Shown one piece after another: positions 48,450 through 59,800 of a stretch of DNA of 64,000 bases. Made by a program: the position numbers and the translations under genes. How positions within the stretch are numbered: position 1 is the stretch's first letter; each line of letters opens with the position of its first letter. A model generated the notes under the pieces. It saw only the letters and a list, made by a program, of their open reading frames with translations, searched no databases and had not been told where the DNA came from. Source of the stretch: Castanea sativa. Its lineage: Eukaryota; Streptophyta; Magnoliopsida; Fagales; Fagaceae. The stretch lies in assembly GCF_040712315.1 (NCBI RefSeq), contig NC_134015.1, forward strand, positions 14,094,945 to 14,158,944, read 5' to 3'.

Positions 48450-48970
48450 TTATGGGTGCGTTGGGGCAACATAGCCTCCTCCTCCAACTGGTTGATAGGT
48501 AGGCATAGGCATGTTATAATCGGCAAGAAGTCTTCGTCCTGCAACATATAAACCATGCATCTATAATATGTTCTATAAGATATATAATTACAACATGCTT
48601 TTGATCAAGCTTAGTTCTTACTAATTACCACACACATATGTATTTAAAGAGTTCATGAATTAAATCATGCACTCTTATTATGAGAAAAAGTAAAAAAAGT
48701 TTGGAAAAATCAGATTTCATATAAAGTTCAATGAGAGAGCAAAGAAGAAGAAATATTCAAAGTGATAATATATATAGTCTTAGATAGCAAATGAAGTACA
48801 TTTTTGCACAACAGAAAAATTATTTAAAGCAATATATCCAAGAAAGGTTTCTACAAACCGAGATTGAAATTTGTTGTTGCATCATCATGAATTATTGCAC
48901 CACAGGACACGAGCAACACCAGTGCTAAAATAATGGTCATTGCCAACACTTTGAAGGCGGTGGAGGACAT
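48450..48970 (-). CDS. Small secreted peptide precursor (66 residues), unknown family
   Basis: Two exons on the minus strand, 48970-48859 and 48538-48450 (TAA), joined across a 320-bp GT-AG intron in phase 1, give a 66-residue protein. Residues 1-24 form a classical signal peptide (MSSTAFKVLAMTIILALVLL, then VSCGA). A short acidic/polar linker (IIHDDATTNFNL) is followed by a dibasic RRLL and a C-terminal segment with DYNMPMPTYQPV, a GGGGY run and a PTHP end. The layout of secretion signal, variable linker, basic site and short C-terminal Pro/Gly/Tyr segment is that of plant peptide-hormone or apoplastic peptide precursors. The DY dipeptide could be a tyrosine-sulfation site, but the rest does not fit the PSY, RGF, CIF or CEP consensus as I know them. 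A TATA-like CTATAAGTAG lies about 120 bp upstream. Expression is unproven; the intron and start are inferred by eye. Confidence 0.7.
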
Positions 48971-49082
48971 GGTTTTGTTTACTGATATTATTATGAGATC
49001 GATGAAGGGAGGAGAAACTCAAGCCAAGGTTATTAGAAGCTGAGTGAGGATGAGGATGGATCGTTTTAGAAAGATCAATATA

Positions 49083-49097
49083 TCTACTTATAGAGAA
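49083..49097 (-). promoter_or_regulatory. TATA box of the small peptide gene
   Basis: On the minus strand CTATAAGTAGATA lies 115-125 bp upstream of the ATG at 48970, leaving a leader of roughly 85-90 bp. No other candidate was closer. Confidence 0.5.
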
Positions 49098-49564
49098 AGG
49101 TTTTTGGAACTGATTTTCCTCTAGCTATGAATTTTGGACTTGTCAAACACGACAAGGAAGAATGTTACATCAGAAAAGAAAACACCCAATATATATGAAT
49201 TTTCTTAATTTTAGATTTCCCTTTGACTCAAACTGCGCGCTTGACGCCTGACGGAGTCAAAAGGCTCAACTCCACCGTGATCAAGTAGTGGAATTGGAAT
49301 ATGTCAAACATATATATATATATATATTCAATGGACTCCTGTGATTTCATTTCTAATTTTCTACCTCATGTACTTTATGTGATTTTATTTCTATTTGAAG
49401 GAGTGCGTGTTGTTCGTTCGATAAATTTCTAATTCATGTGATTTCATTTCTCTTTGAGCATTTTAATAAAGTAAAAAAAAAAAAAATTCATTTTAGCATA
49501 TGTAATACGTGAGATTCAATGACAAGCTCTTTATTCCATAATAACAAAGAAAAAAAAAACTTGT

Positions 49565-51009
49565 CACTACAAAAAACGCGAGCTATAGTCGCGTTTATAA
49601 AAAAAGCAGCTATAGCTGATCTATAGCCGCGTTTTTCGAAAACGCGGCTATAGGTCCCCCTCTAGCTGCGTTTTCAAACGCAGCTCCAACTGAATGAATT
49701 TTTTTGGCTTGGAGCTGCACTTAGAAAAGCAGCCATAGGGGGACCTATAGCCGCGTTTTAAAAAACGCGGCTATAGGTCCCCCTCAGCCGAATAAATTTT
49801 CTTAAAATAAAGACCTGGAGTTCGCAGCCGGGGGCCTATAGCCGCGTTTTTGGAAAACGCGGCTATAGGTCCCCCTCTGGCTGTGTTTTCAAAAACCTGG
49901 CACACAAAAAAAAAGAGCTACGTTGGAAAAATGAAGGAAGAAAGAAAAGGAAAAAAAAAAAAAACCTGAAGATTTAGTGAAAAAAAAAAAAAAAAAAATT
50001 TGGACTTCCCACGTGCCCCCTTTCCCACCTACAGCCAGTATAATTTTTTTTTTTTTTTTTTTTTTTTTCATTCTTCGCTCTTAAGCTTCAGGTTCTCTCT
50101 TTCCTTTTTTTTTTTCTTCCTTCTTCACTAAATCTTCAGGTTTTTTTTTTTTTTTTTTCCTTTTCTTTCTTCCTTCATTTTTCCAACGTAGCTTTTTTTT
50201 TTTTTTTTTTCTTTGTTTCTTTGAAGTTCCTACATCTTTTTTCTTTTTTTTTGTTCCTTTCTTTTGCAAGTCACGACATTTTTTTTTTCCTTCTTCACTC
50301 TAACACAACTCTTTTTTGTTTTTTTTTTCTTTGTTTCTTTCCAGCTACTTCTTCTTTTTTTCTTCATCTCAATCACTGATTTTTCTATAGATCTAGTTTT
50401 TTTTTTTTTGTTGTTATTTTATGTTTAGTTTGTAAGAAAATGGAGAAAATGCTAAAAATTTTGAATTTGCGCTATTGTGTCCTTGATATTGTGTTTATGT
50501 TTAAATGGGTTTGTGTTCTTATATTTTGGAGCAAATTGTGGTTGTATTGTTAGTATGTTGTGTTTGATTTTGAATTTTTTGGGTGTGTTTGTATTGTGAG
50601 TATGTTGTGTTTGATTTTGAAATTTTTGGGTTTGTATTTGATTTTGAATTTTCTGGGTTTCTGTTTAATTTTGAATTTTATTTTTGGTTTGAATTTTGAA
50701 TTTCTTGGGGAAAAAAAACACCCAGAAATTTTTTTTTTTTTTTTTGTTTTTAAAAAAACTTATAGCCGTGTTTTTGAAAAATGCGGCTATAGGTCTCAGA
50801 CTATAGCCGTGGTTAAACAACGCGGCTTTAGGTCCAATCTTTAGCCGCGGTTGTAAAAACGCGGCTATAGACCCACAGGGGCTGTTGCTGCACCGATTAG
50901 GCCGCGTTTACAAACGCGGCTCTAGAAAACGCGGCTATAGGCTATAGCTGCGTTTTTGGGGTCTATAGCCGCGTTTTTGAAACGCGGCTTTAGACCCTTT
51001 TTTGTAGTG
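49565..51009. mobile_element. Non-autonomous CACTA (EnSpm/CMC) element
   Basis: A 1445-bp element with 12-bp inverted ends CACTACAAAAAA, flanked by TGT on both sides (49562-49564, 51010-51012), the 3-bp target of CACTA transposons. Subterminal zones carry many copies of a palindromic unit, CTATAGCCGCGTTTT and its complement AAAACGCGGCTATAG, often as hairpins (49620-49655, 49747-49785, 49828-49869, and across 50760-50990). Such repeats are the expected transposase-binding subterminal arrays. The centre is T-rich with an internal inverted repeat; no transposase coding sequence is present. Confidence 0.88.
49911..50196. repeat. Inverted repeat of about 70 bp within the CACTA element
   Basis: The left arm 49914-49980 (GAGCTACGTTGGAAAAATGA onward, through CCTGAAGATTTAGTG) is the reverse complement of the right arm about 50124-50194 (CACTAAATCTTCAGG through CCAACGTAGCT). 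Both are interrupted by A- or T-runs of slightly different length. The loop is about 140 bp of purine/pyrimidine-skewed sequence. Confidence 0.8.
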
Positions 51010-51340
51010 TGTTGAAGGTGAACGTACTCCAGCGTGTTCAACAAAAAAAAATAGAATTAAACTTGAACACATAATTTTGTTTGGTGATAAGCTCGAAATT
51101 GACTTGTACTCAAAATAAAATAAAATGAATAAGCCTGAACTTCTAATATTAAACTCAATTCGACTTGTTTACAATTCTATGAAGATCTAGATGCCACTCG
51201 ATCTATAAAGTATTGGCAAGTATATAATATATAAAAGACAGGTCCGGTTAACATGTGCCCTTAGAACGTTTGTTAATATACTAATTTAGAAAAGTTTTGC
51301 GATTTTTATTCTCTTTGGCGTCCTTTTGCTATCAATTTCG

Positions 51341-51806
51341 TTATGTGACAAGTTTGCAAACTAATTGGTTAAGTAGCATCTCAAGTCTCTAAGACTCGAT
51401 TTCACAGATGAAAATTGAGTCTCTAAGGCTCAAGTTCCAAAAAATGGCAAAACCTGACGTGGAAAAAATCTCAAGTGTAACTTGAGTCTTACTTAAGGAA
51501 AGAAATACATAGGAGGATTGTTTTTTCTTTTGGGTACTCTTGTGATACTTGTCCTTGATCCAATGAAAGCCCAAGGTAGTCCCTTCCTTCACCTTTTTCA
51601 CGTCTGTTGAAGCCACAACGTTGGTCTTTCCAAGTCCTTCTCCAACCTTTGGCTTATACTTTGCAATACTAGTTCCGTTTCTATAAGGATAGGACTCAAG
51701 TTCCACGTATGATTTTTTCCGCATAAGGTTTTGCTATCTCCTAGAACTTGAGTCTTAGAGACTCGAAATGATACTTAACCAATTAGTTTGCAAAATTGTC
51801 ACATAA
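51341..51806. mobile_element. Long-armed foldback element
   Basis: The left arm (51341-51491, starting TTATGTGACAAGTTTGCAAA) and right arm (51689-51806, complement TTATGTGACAATTTTGCAAA) pair over more than 100 bp, including CTAATTGGTTAAGTA and GAGTCTCTAAGACTC. The left arm holds an extra tandem copy of GAGTCTCTAAG-CTC. Weaker pairing continues outward to about 51285 and 51860. The unique centre of about 200 bp is non-repetitive and GC-richer. Target duplication not found. Confidence 0.65.
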
Positions 51807-52259
51807 TAAATTTGTTTGGAAAAACAGCCCAAATAGCAAAAAAATCCAAAGTTTTAATACCAATTTCATTGAAAATATAAAAAAATTCTAAAAAAAATCA
51901 CTTAATTTTTTCTTTTCCTGTCAAAAATTTCTAAAAATAAATTTCAAACAAATACGCATCAATTAACTTTTATAATAAAAGAATTATAACAACATATAAC
52001 CACAATAAAGGAAGCTTATTTAATTAATTCACCATCACCACGCAGTAGCATATGATCGCCATGGCGCCATCTATACTTTTTTACTGACCACTAGTGTTGG
52101 TTGCACGTGCAAGGCATCTGCTGCCCTAGTAGTGAGAAAATTAATATAGATTTTGTGTGTGAAACCGTGAATTTTGACTCACCTAATTTGACTATATTAA
52201 AAAAGAAGTATAAAAATACAATAAAATATCACAATATTTTCACAATATCTTCATTTTTA

Positions 52260-54530
52260 AGATCTGAATAGATATTTTTTTATTTTATTTGAGAGAAATG
52301 CTATATTCATAACATTTTTAAACAAATTCTAAATGACAAGTTATTATTGGTTTTAAATTGATAACATTGTTATTATTATTCTCAAAACATTTATTTTCAG
52401 TTGTTGTTGGCCACAGTTTTATATTTTATTATTTTATTTCAACTTGTAAGAAATTGATACTTCAATATTTGTAAAAATATTGTGAGATTTGTTGTGTTGG
52501 TATAACAATATATATGCCAGCTTATATAAATATTTAAAAGAAAAAAAAAAAACCGATTATTGGGAAAAAGAAAAACTTTAGGCACGGTAGAAATTAATGT
52601 TAAAATGTTGTGGACTTAGCATTTTTTTATTTGATCTATAAGAAACCGAGATCTCAACAATTGTGAAAATATTGTGATAATAATAAGTGTTGTAACATTT
52701 TCTCAAAACATTTATTTTCAGTTGTGGTTAGTCACAGTCTCATATTTTATTATTTTATTTTTACTTGTAAGAAATTGACGTGTCAATAATTGTGAAAATA
52801 TTGTGAAATTTGTTGTGTCAGTATAACAATATACATGCCAGCTTACATAAATATTTCAAAGAAAAAAAAAACACAAACCAATTAATGGAAAAAAAAAAAC
52901 TTTAGGCATTGTAGCTATAGTGCCAGTTGAATTAACCAAAAGCACTGTAGCTCCAGTGCTATCCATCAATAATAGCTTATCTATGATTTGTTGTGAATTT
53001 AGTGTTAAAATGTTGTGGATTTAGCATTTTTTTATTTGATATATAAGAAACTGAGATCTCAACAATTGTGAAAATATTGTGATAACAATAAGTGTTGTAA
53101 CATTTTCTCAAAACATTTATTTTCAATTGTAGTTGGTCACAGTCTCATATTTTATTTTTTATTTCGACTTGTAAGAAATTGATACCTCAATAATTGTAAA
53201 AATATTATAAAATTTGTTGTGTCAGTATAACAATATATATGCCAGTTTATATAAATATTTAAAAGAAAAAAATACAAACCGATTACTGGGGAAAAAAAAA
53301 ATTTTAGGCACTATAGAAATTAATGTTAAAATATTGTGGACTTAGCATTTTTTTTTATTTGATCTATAAGAAACTGAGATCTCAACAATTTTGAAAATAT
53401 TGTGATAACAGTAAGTGTTGTAACATTTTTTTTAAAACATTTATTTTCAGTTGTGGTTGGCTACAGTCTCATATTTTATTATTTTATTTCAAATTGTAAG
53501 AAATTGACAAGTCAATAATTGTGAAAATATTGTGAAATTTGTTGTATTAGTATAACAATATAAATGTCAGCTTACATAAATATTTAAAAGAAAAAAAAAA
53601 CTAATTACTGAACAAAAAAAGTGACTAACTAAACCAAAGCACTGTTGTAACTATAGTGCTACAATGTATTGTGATAACAATAAGTGTTGTAACATTTTTT
53701 TAAACATTTATTTTCAATTGTGAAATTTATTGTGTATCATCACATTATTGAGTGTCCATTTTGCAATAAAAGGTCTATTTGGTAAGAGATTTTTAGTAAC
53801 ATTATTTAAGTGTTGTGAAAATATGTGTAGATGAAAAAATATTATAAAAATTAGTGTACTGTTATTTAAATAATGAAAACTATTGTTTAAACAACAACCC
53901 AAAACAAACCTAGAGCTTTTTGCTAAATATAAGATAAAAAAATTATAATTTTTATATTAAATATGTGACAACAAACTTATACTTATTTTATTTTTTAAAT
54001 TGAGACAAAAAGAAAAAGTATATAAGCAAACATGAAAATGTTTCGAATGGACATTGATTTTTATTTTATTATTTTATTTCGACTTATAAGAAATTGACAC
54101 GTCAATAATTGTGAAAACTAAATTAAAGGACTATTGTAGCTACAGTGCTACAGTGTATTGTGACAACAATAAGTGTTGTAACATTTTTTTAAAACATTTA
54201 TTTTCAGTTGTGGTTGGCTTCAATCTCATATTTTATTATTTTATTTTGACTTATAAGAAATTGACAAGTCAATAATTGTGAAAATATTATAAAATTTGTT
54301 GTGTCAATATAACAATATAAATGTTAGTTTACATCAATATTTAAAAGAAAAAAAAAACACAAACCGATTACTGAAAAAAAAACCAATCTCATATTTTATT
54401 TCGACTTGTAAAAAATTGACACGTCAATAATTGTGAAAATATTATGAAATTTGTTGTGTCAGTATATAAATATCAGCTTACATCAATATTTAAAAGGGAA
54501 AAAAAATACAAACCAATTACTGAAAAAAAA
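52260..54530. repeat. Degenerate tandem array, units of about 320-400 bp
   Basis: The motif AACATTTATTTTCAGTTGTG and variants recurs at about 52386, 52706, 53112, 53436, 53702 and 54196. Each is followed by TCTCATATTTTATT, a TTGTAAGAAATTGACA-like stretch, GTCAATAATTGTGAAAATAT, TTTGTTGTGTCAGTATAACA and an A-run. Spacings are roughly 320, 406, 324, 266 and 494 bp, and partial units lie at 54060 and 54390. A MITE-like insertion (AGGTCTATTTGGTAAG, about 53767-53912) interrupts the array. Confidence 0.75.
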
Positions 54531-54821
54531 AATTTAGGCTAGGTAACCACAGTGACAGTTGAATAAACAAAAAGGGTTGAAAAAAAAAAAACACACTAAA
54601 CCAAAGCACCGTTCTGCAACCGTGCAAAACATTGCATGAACAGTTAAAAAATACTGTAGCGGTATAGCAGCTCTTTATATAGTTAATAGAAGTCAAAGCA
54701 GGGACAAGAAGTTGCACCGCGTAGAGACATCTGACATTTTAATATCAAAAGCTTCAAAGCCTTGACCGTCACCTATTTTATTTATTTATTTTTTTCAACT
54801 CTAAAAAACAAGGGACAGCGC
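54531..54821. other. Intergenic DNA between array and hAT element
   Basis: Continuation of array-like A-rich sequence, then unique DNA. No gene. Confidence 0.4.
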
Positions 54822-54829
54822 CTCAGCGA

Positions 54830-55866
54830 CAGTGGCGGCTCTAGGATTGTTTTTCAGGGTGTTTCTAAGTGGGTTTGCTCTGTTACAATTTTTTTTTTCT
54901 TCAGATTATTTGTTACAAATTTTTCTTTTTTAGATTTAAGTTTGAATTTTTTTTAGCTTTTTCTTTTTGCTTGAAAGCAATGTTATGAATACCGTTTTAG
55001 ACCATGTTTCGGTTTGTTTAGTGGAACGGAATATTTCGGTACAGATCTATTTCGACATACTATTTCAGGGTGTTTTGGGATTTCTAAAAAAAATTAAAGA
55101 TAATATATATTTATATTTTCTTATACAACATAAAATTATTGATCCAAATAAGTAAACCTCAAATAAAACAAATAATTTAGTTTTTCTTTTTTGACACTCA
55201 AATCATTAAGTTATTATATAACAATTACTGTTTTAGAATATTAAAACGTAAATATGTAATTACATAATGAAAAACAACAACAAAAAATAGTACAATAAAA
55301 GTGTATATATGTAATCATATTGGGAAGAGGCAAGACTCAATAAATAAGTTTGAAATCAAAATATTTTGTTAGCTTTTTGAGTTTTGTTGCGTGGGTACGG
55401 TTGGCAAGCTAAAAGTCTAAAAAACAAACTAAAGAAAAAACTTGACAAAGCAAAAACTAGAATAAAAAAAGAAAGAAGAGGTAGACTAGCAGAACGTCTA
55501 AGACGAAGCAAAGAAGATGAAAAGGAAGAAGAAGAAAGGGTGACCTTTGCGATAGTTGAATTTGTTTTTTAGGCATTCGACGCAAATAATGACATGCTGT
55601 GCTAACGAATTTGTTAGTTTAAAAGTTTTTCTTTTTTTCTTCTAAACTGGTACTAGCTAAAATGTAACAAATAATCTACCAAAATTTAATTTTATTGGCA
55701 TAAAAATTTGTTGAGTGTTCCTAATTTTTTTTTTGAGGATGTTGCTAATTTTTTTTTTTTTTAAAGGTGGATAAATAAAATTTTTTTATTATATATATAT
55801 AAAAAAAAAAAATTCAGGTCAGGGTGGTCCTGGGACCACCCTGACCTATATGTGGCGCCGCTACTG
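54830..55866. mobile_element. Non-autonomous hAT element (1037 bp)
   Basis: Ends CAGTGGCGGCTCTAGG (54830) and, on the other strand from 55866, CAGTAGCGGCGCCACA. A perfect 8-bp duplication CTCAGCGA flanks it (54822-54829 and 55867-55874), the hAT signature. Both ends carry CAGGGTG shortly inside. Near the right end a near-perfect hairpin (AGGTCAGGGTGGTCC / GGACCACCCTGACCT, 55816-55847) is present. The interior is AT-rich; an open frame at 55384-55572 is Lys/Arg/Glu-rich and shows no transposase motif. Confidence 0.88.
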
Positions 55867-55874
55867 CTCAGCGA

Positions 55875-56804
55875 CGAACGTTGTTGACTGGTTAATGGTA
55901 TTTTACTTTTAAGAATAATAATGATTAGTCCTATAACCTTATTAGTGAAAAGTAAGCTGATGTCAAAATTTCCCTTCAAACATGTCAAAAATTCAGAAGT
56001 CCAAATGCTAATGCGGTATGCCTAATTCTAATTTATGACCTCTTTCCTACTAAATGGTATTCATCTAAAAATCATGATAAGCTATTAAACTATTACTCCT
56101 AAAAGTTAGAATCTTAAGAGCTTTTCATTTTGTGTTAGATGATTCTGCCAATCACAGTACTAATGCATCTCATTTAATGTGTTTGACCACTAAACTCTCA
56201 CATCGATTTTATTTTTATCGGTGTTAAAAACCGAGATAAACCGTTAAGATATTAAACTCCTAACAAGATATTAAACTCCTAATGACTACATTGGAAGTTC
56301 AAAGTACAATCACATGCTAATTATTTTTTTCTTTTTGTGAGAATGGACTCCATTGGATGAGGCTTATACGCGTTACTTTCAAGCTCGCTTGAAAAAGAAT
56401 ATTCTGACGGTAACTTCCACAGTTGCATAGACTCCGACACTAATAAACACCGACCTTGACTCAAATGCAATGTTTATTGTTTACCGTTTACTTATGTGTA
56501 ACAAATGATATCCATCTAAAATATCATGACTCGTGAATTATGACTAGTCCTAATAACTCTTTCCAAAATCCAAAGTCAAATGCGAGCTGAAGTTTGAAAA
56601 TTCAATTTTTGTTAGGGAGAAAAATATCAATAATCATAACTAAGTTGTCTACTTGCTTCTGCTTTTTACGAGAAATAAATAAATGGACTGCGCTTATCAA
56701 TGGTTGAACAGACATTGCCTACCATTTGTTCACAAATATTATTTTCTACATCTCTAGTCCCTATGTTCTGAGAGGGAACACATTGTTCTTTCATACATTA
56801 AAAT
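55875..56804 (+). promoter_or_regulatory. Upstream region of the LRR receptor kinase
   Basis: Unique, AT-rich. W-box cores TTGAC(C/T) occur at 55884-55889, 56183-56188 and 56456-56461, and in reverse at 56574-56579, compatible with WRKY-regulated immune expression. The motif is short, so chance is a fair alternative. No clear TATA was assigned. Confidence 0.35.
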
Positions 56805-59800
56805 ATGAAGCATTTCCGTTTCTTATTGCTTCTTCTCTCCCTCTTTCAAATCATTGCAAGTTACAGCATGAAAATGGTGGGAGGCATTGACTCCAGCACT
56901 GACAGAGAAGCCCTTCTAGCTTTCAAATCCTCAGTTTCTGATCCTCAGAATGCACTCTCTGGATGGAACATAAGTTCATCTCATTGTACTTGGTTTGGTG
57001 TGAACTGCACCAGCAATGGAACACGAGTCCAATCACTAAGCCTTACCAGTCTTGGGCTCTTTGGCAATATTCCTCCTCAGCTCTCCAACGTCACTTCCCT
57101 TAAAACTCTAAACCTCTACAACAACTCTTTTTTTGGTCAAATTCCTTCTGAGTTTGCCCGTCTTACTAGCCTTCAGCGTATAATTCTCGCCACAAACAAC
57201 ATCAGTGGCACCATTCCTATTAGTCTATCTGATTGTCTTATGCTTGAACAGATGAGTTTTGAGAACAACAAACTTACCGGTCTCCTTCCTCGTGAACTAG
57301 GCCAACTTCCTAGACTGAAAATCCTTGATGTGTCCATGAACAATCTTACCGGCGCAATCCCCTCTACTTTTGGCAATCTCTCCACTATCACCAATCTCAG
57401 CATAGCAAGAACCAACATATCTGGCAAAATTCCAAATGAGTTGGGTCGTCTCCAAAATCTTGTCATGCTTCAACTCTCGGAGAATCAATTAAGTGGTGAG
57501 ATACCCTTTTCAATTTTCAACATATCCTCCTTGGAGTACTTGTCTCTCACACAAAACAGGCTTGTTGGAAAGCTACCATCCAATATAGGTCTTACCCTTC
57601 CCAACATAAGGGAACTCCACCTGGGGCGCAATAGTTTGGAAGGGCCAATACCAAGTTCTTTATCCAATGCTTCACATATTGAATTCCTTGATCTCCCTTC
57701 AAACAATTTCACTGGGCCTATTCCTTTACTTGGTAACTTGAAAAATCTTGCCAAATTAATTCTTGGCGCAAACAAATTATCTTCTACAACAGAGCAGAAT
57801 TTTCAAGTATTTGATTCCCTTACAAAATGTACCAAGTTAGAGTACATCTATCTCAATTCCAACCAATTAGCTGGTGAGCTTCCCAGTTCGGTTGCAAATC
57901 TCTCAATCAATCTCCAACAATTTTGTATTGATGATAATTTGTTGACCGGTAGCTTCCCTCAAGGATTTGAGAGGTACCAAAACCTTACCGCCTTATCAAT
58001 TCAACAAAATTCTTTCGGAGGCCAAATACCAAAGTCCATTGGAAAGCTTCAGAAACTACAAATACTTCAGGTACATGAAAACCTCTTCTCCGGAGAAATT
58101 CCGGACATCTTTAGCAATCTCACACAACTGTATAAGCTATATATGGGAAATAACCAGTTGTCTGGTAGAATTCCCATGAGTATAGCTACATGCCAGCTGT
58201 TAGAGACACTTTTTCTAGCTGGGACAGCGGTCAATGGAAGCATTCCAAAGCAAAATTTTGAGCTTCCCCAGCTAAAATTTTTGATATTGGCGGATAACAC
58301 TTTAAGCGGTTCTCTGCCCGACGAATTTGGCCGTTTGAGACAGCGTGAAATCATGGACATTTCTGGAAACCAGCTATCCGGATATATTCCTGCAATAACT
58401 GAGAGATACTCGAGTTTGCGCACGCTCAACATTGCAAGAAATAAGATAACCGGCTCATTACCGAAGTCGCTGGAATATCTAGCGGCACTGGAGAGCTTGG
58501 ATCTTTCTTCCAACAATCTCTCAGGCCTAATCCCCAAAGAGTTGCAGAACCTTCATGTTTTGGAGACGTTAAATTTGTCTTTCAACAGCTTTGAAGGAGA
58601 TGTACCGAAAAATGGTGTCTTTGCAAAAATCAGATGGGATTCTCTCCAGGGAAACTCCAGGCTCTGTGCATTTGACCATGATGCTGCCGAAAAGCTAAGA
58701 GTCAATACTTGTGTCACAAAAAAGAAGTCAAATTCTTATTTAGTACTCAAAGTCACTATTCCAATTTCTGCTATCATTGTGCTTGTCTGTGCATTATGTT
58801 TAGTGTGGGCACTAATCACCAAAAAGAAGAGCAAGATAAGAATCAATGGAACTTCTTCATCTGTAGTCAAGGGTTTACCCCCAAGGCTATCTTACTCAGA
58901 AATCCAGCTTGGTACAAATGGTTTTGCCACAGAAAATTTGTTAGGGAAGGGAGCGTTTGGGTCTGTTTATAGAGCTGTTTTCAGTACTGGTGAGAATGGA
59001 ACCCAGACCACAGTTGCAGTGAAGGTTCTAGACTTGACACAAAGTAAAGCTTCCAAGAGTTTTGATGCAGAATGTGAAGCTCTAAGAAACATCCGCCATC
59101 GGAACCTTGTTAAGGTGTTCACTTCTTGCTCTAGCATTGATCACACAGGAGCTGCATTCAAGGCTTTGGCTATGGAATTCATGTCTAATGGTAACTTGGA
59201 TAAGTGGTTGTATCCAGAGGATGTTGAATGTGGATCAACTCTGACATTAACCCAGAGACTGAATATTTCCATTGATGTAGCTACTGCCTTAGATTACCTA
59301 CATCATGACTGTGATCCACAAGTAGTCCATTGTGATTTGAAACCCGGAAATGTGCTTTTGGACGAAGATATGACTGCTCATGTTGGAGATTTTGGGTTAG
59401 CAAGGTTTCTCTCCCATAATTCATCACAGAATGAAAGCAGCACAATCGGTCTAAAAGGCTCAATTGGTTACATTGCTCCAGGTATGTAAATCTTATAGTA
59501 TGAAACTTGAATGGAACTTATGACTAAATTCACCATTTCCTAATGGATTAAGCTTTTAGGACAAATGCTAATTTGTCATAGTACCAGCCCAACTAATTTC
59601 AAGTTCCAAACATGTTTCCACTCTACTTCTCTCGCTACATTTAACCCAAAGAACATATTTGAATGGAAGAAATAGGAATATCTAACACTATGTTTCCTGC
59701 ATAGTTCTTTAAGCTTTTAATAATTTCTGGTTGGGAATTCTTGATCCTAATATCCTGAATTCGTTTGTAGAGTATGGCTTGGGCGGAAAGGCTTCAACCA

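Noticed and set aside
49611..49870. Regularly spaced palindromes, considered as a CRISPR-like array
   Set aside because: Spacing is irregular, the genome is a plant nucleus, and CACTA ends with a 3-bp duplication account for them.
49889..50269. Lys-rich and Phe-rich frames
   Set aside because: Translated A- and T-runs in the core of the CACTA element.
55384..55572. 62-codon Lys/Arg/Glu-rich frame in the hAT element
   Set aside because: Low-complexity A/G-rich DNA; no BED finger or hAT dimerisation motif.
57173..58537. Several minus-strand frames of 60-156 codons
   Set aside because: Antisense shadows of the LRR-coding exon, a usual effect of its repetitive codon pattern.
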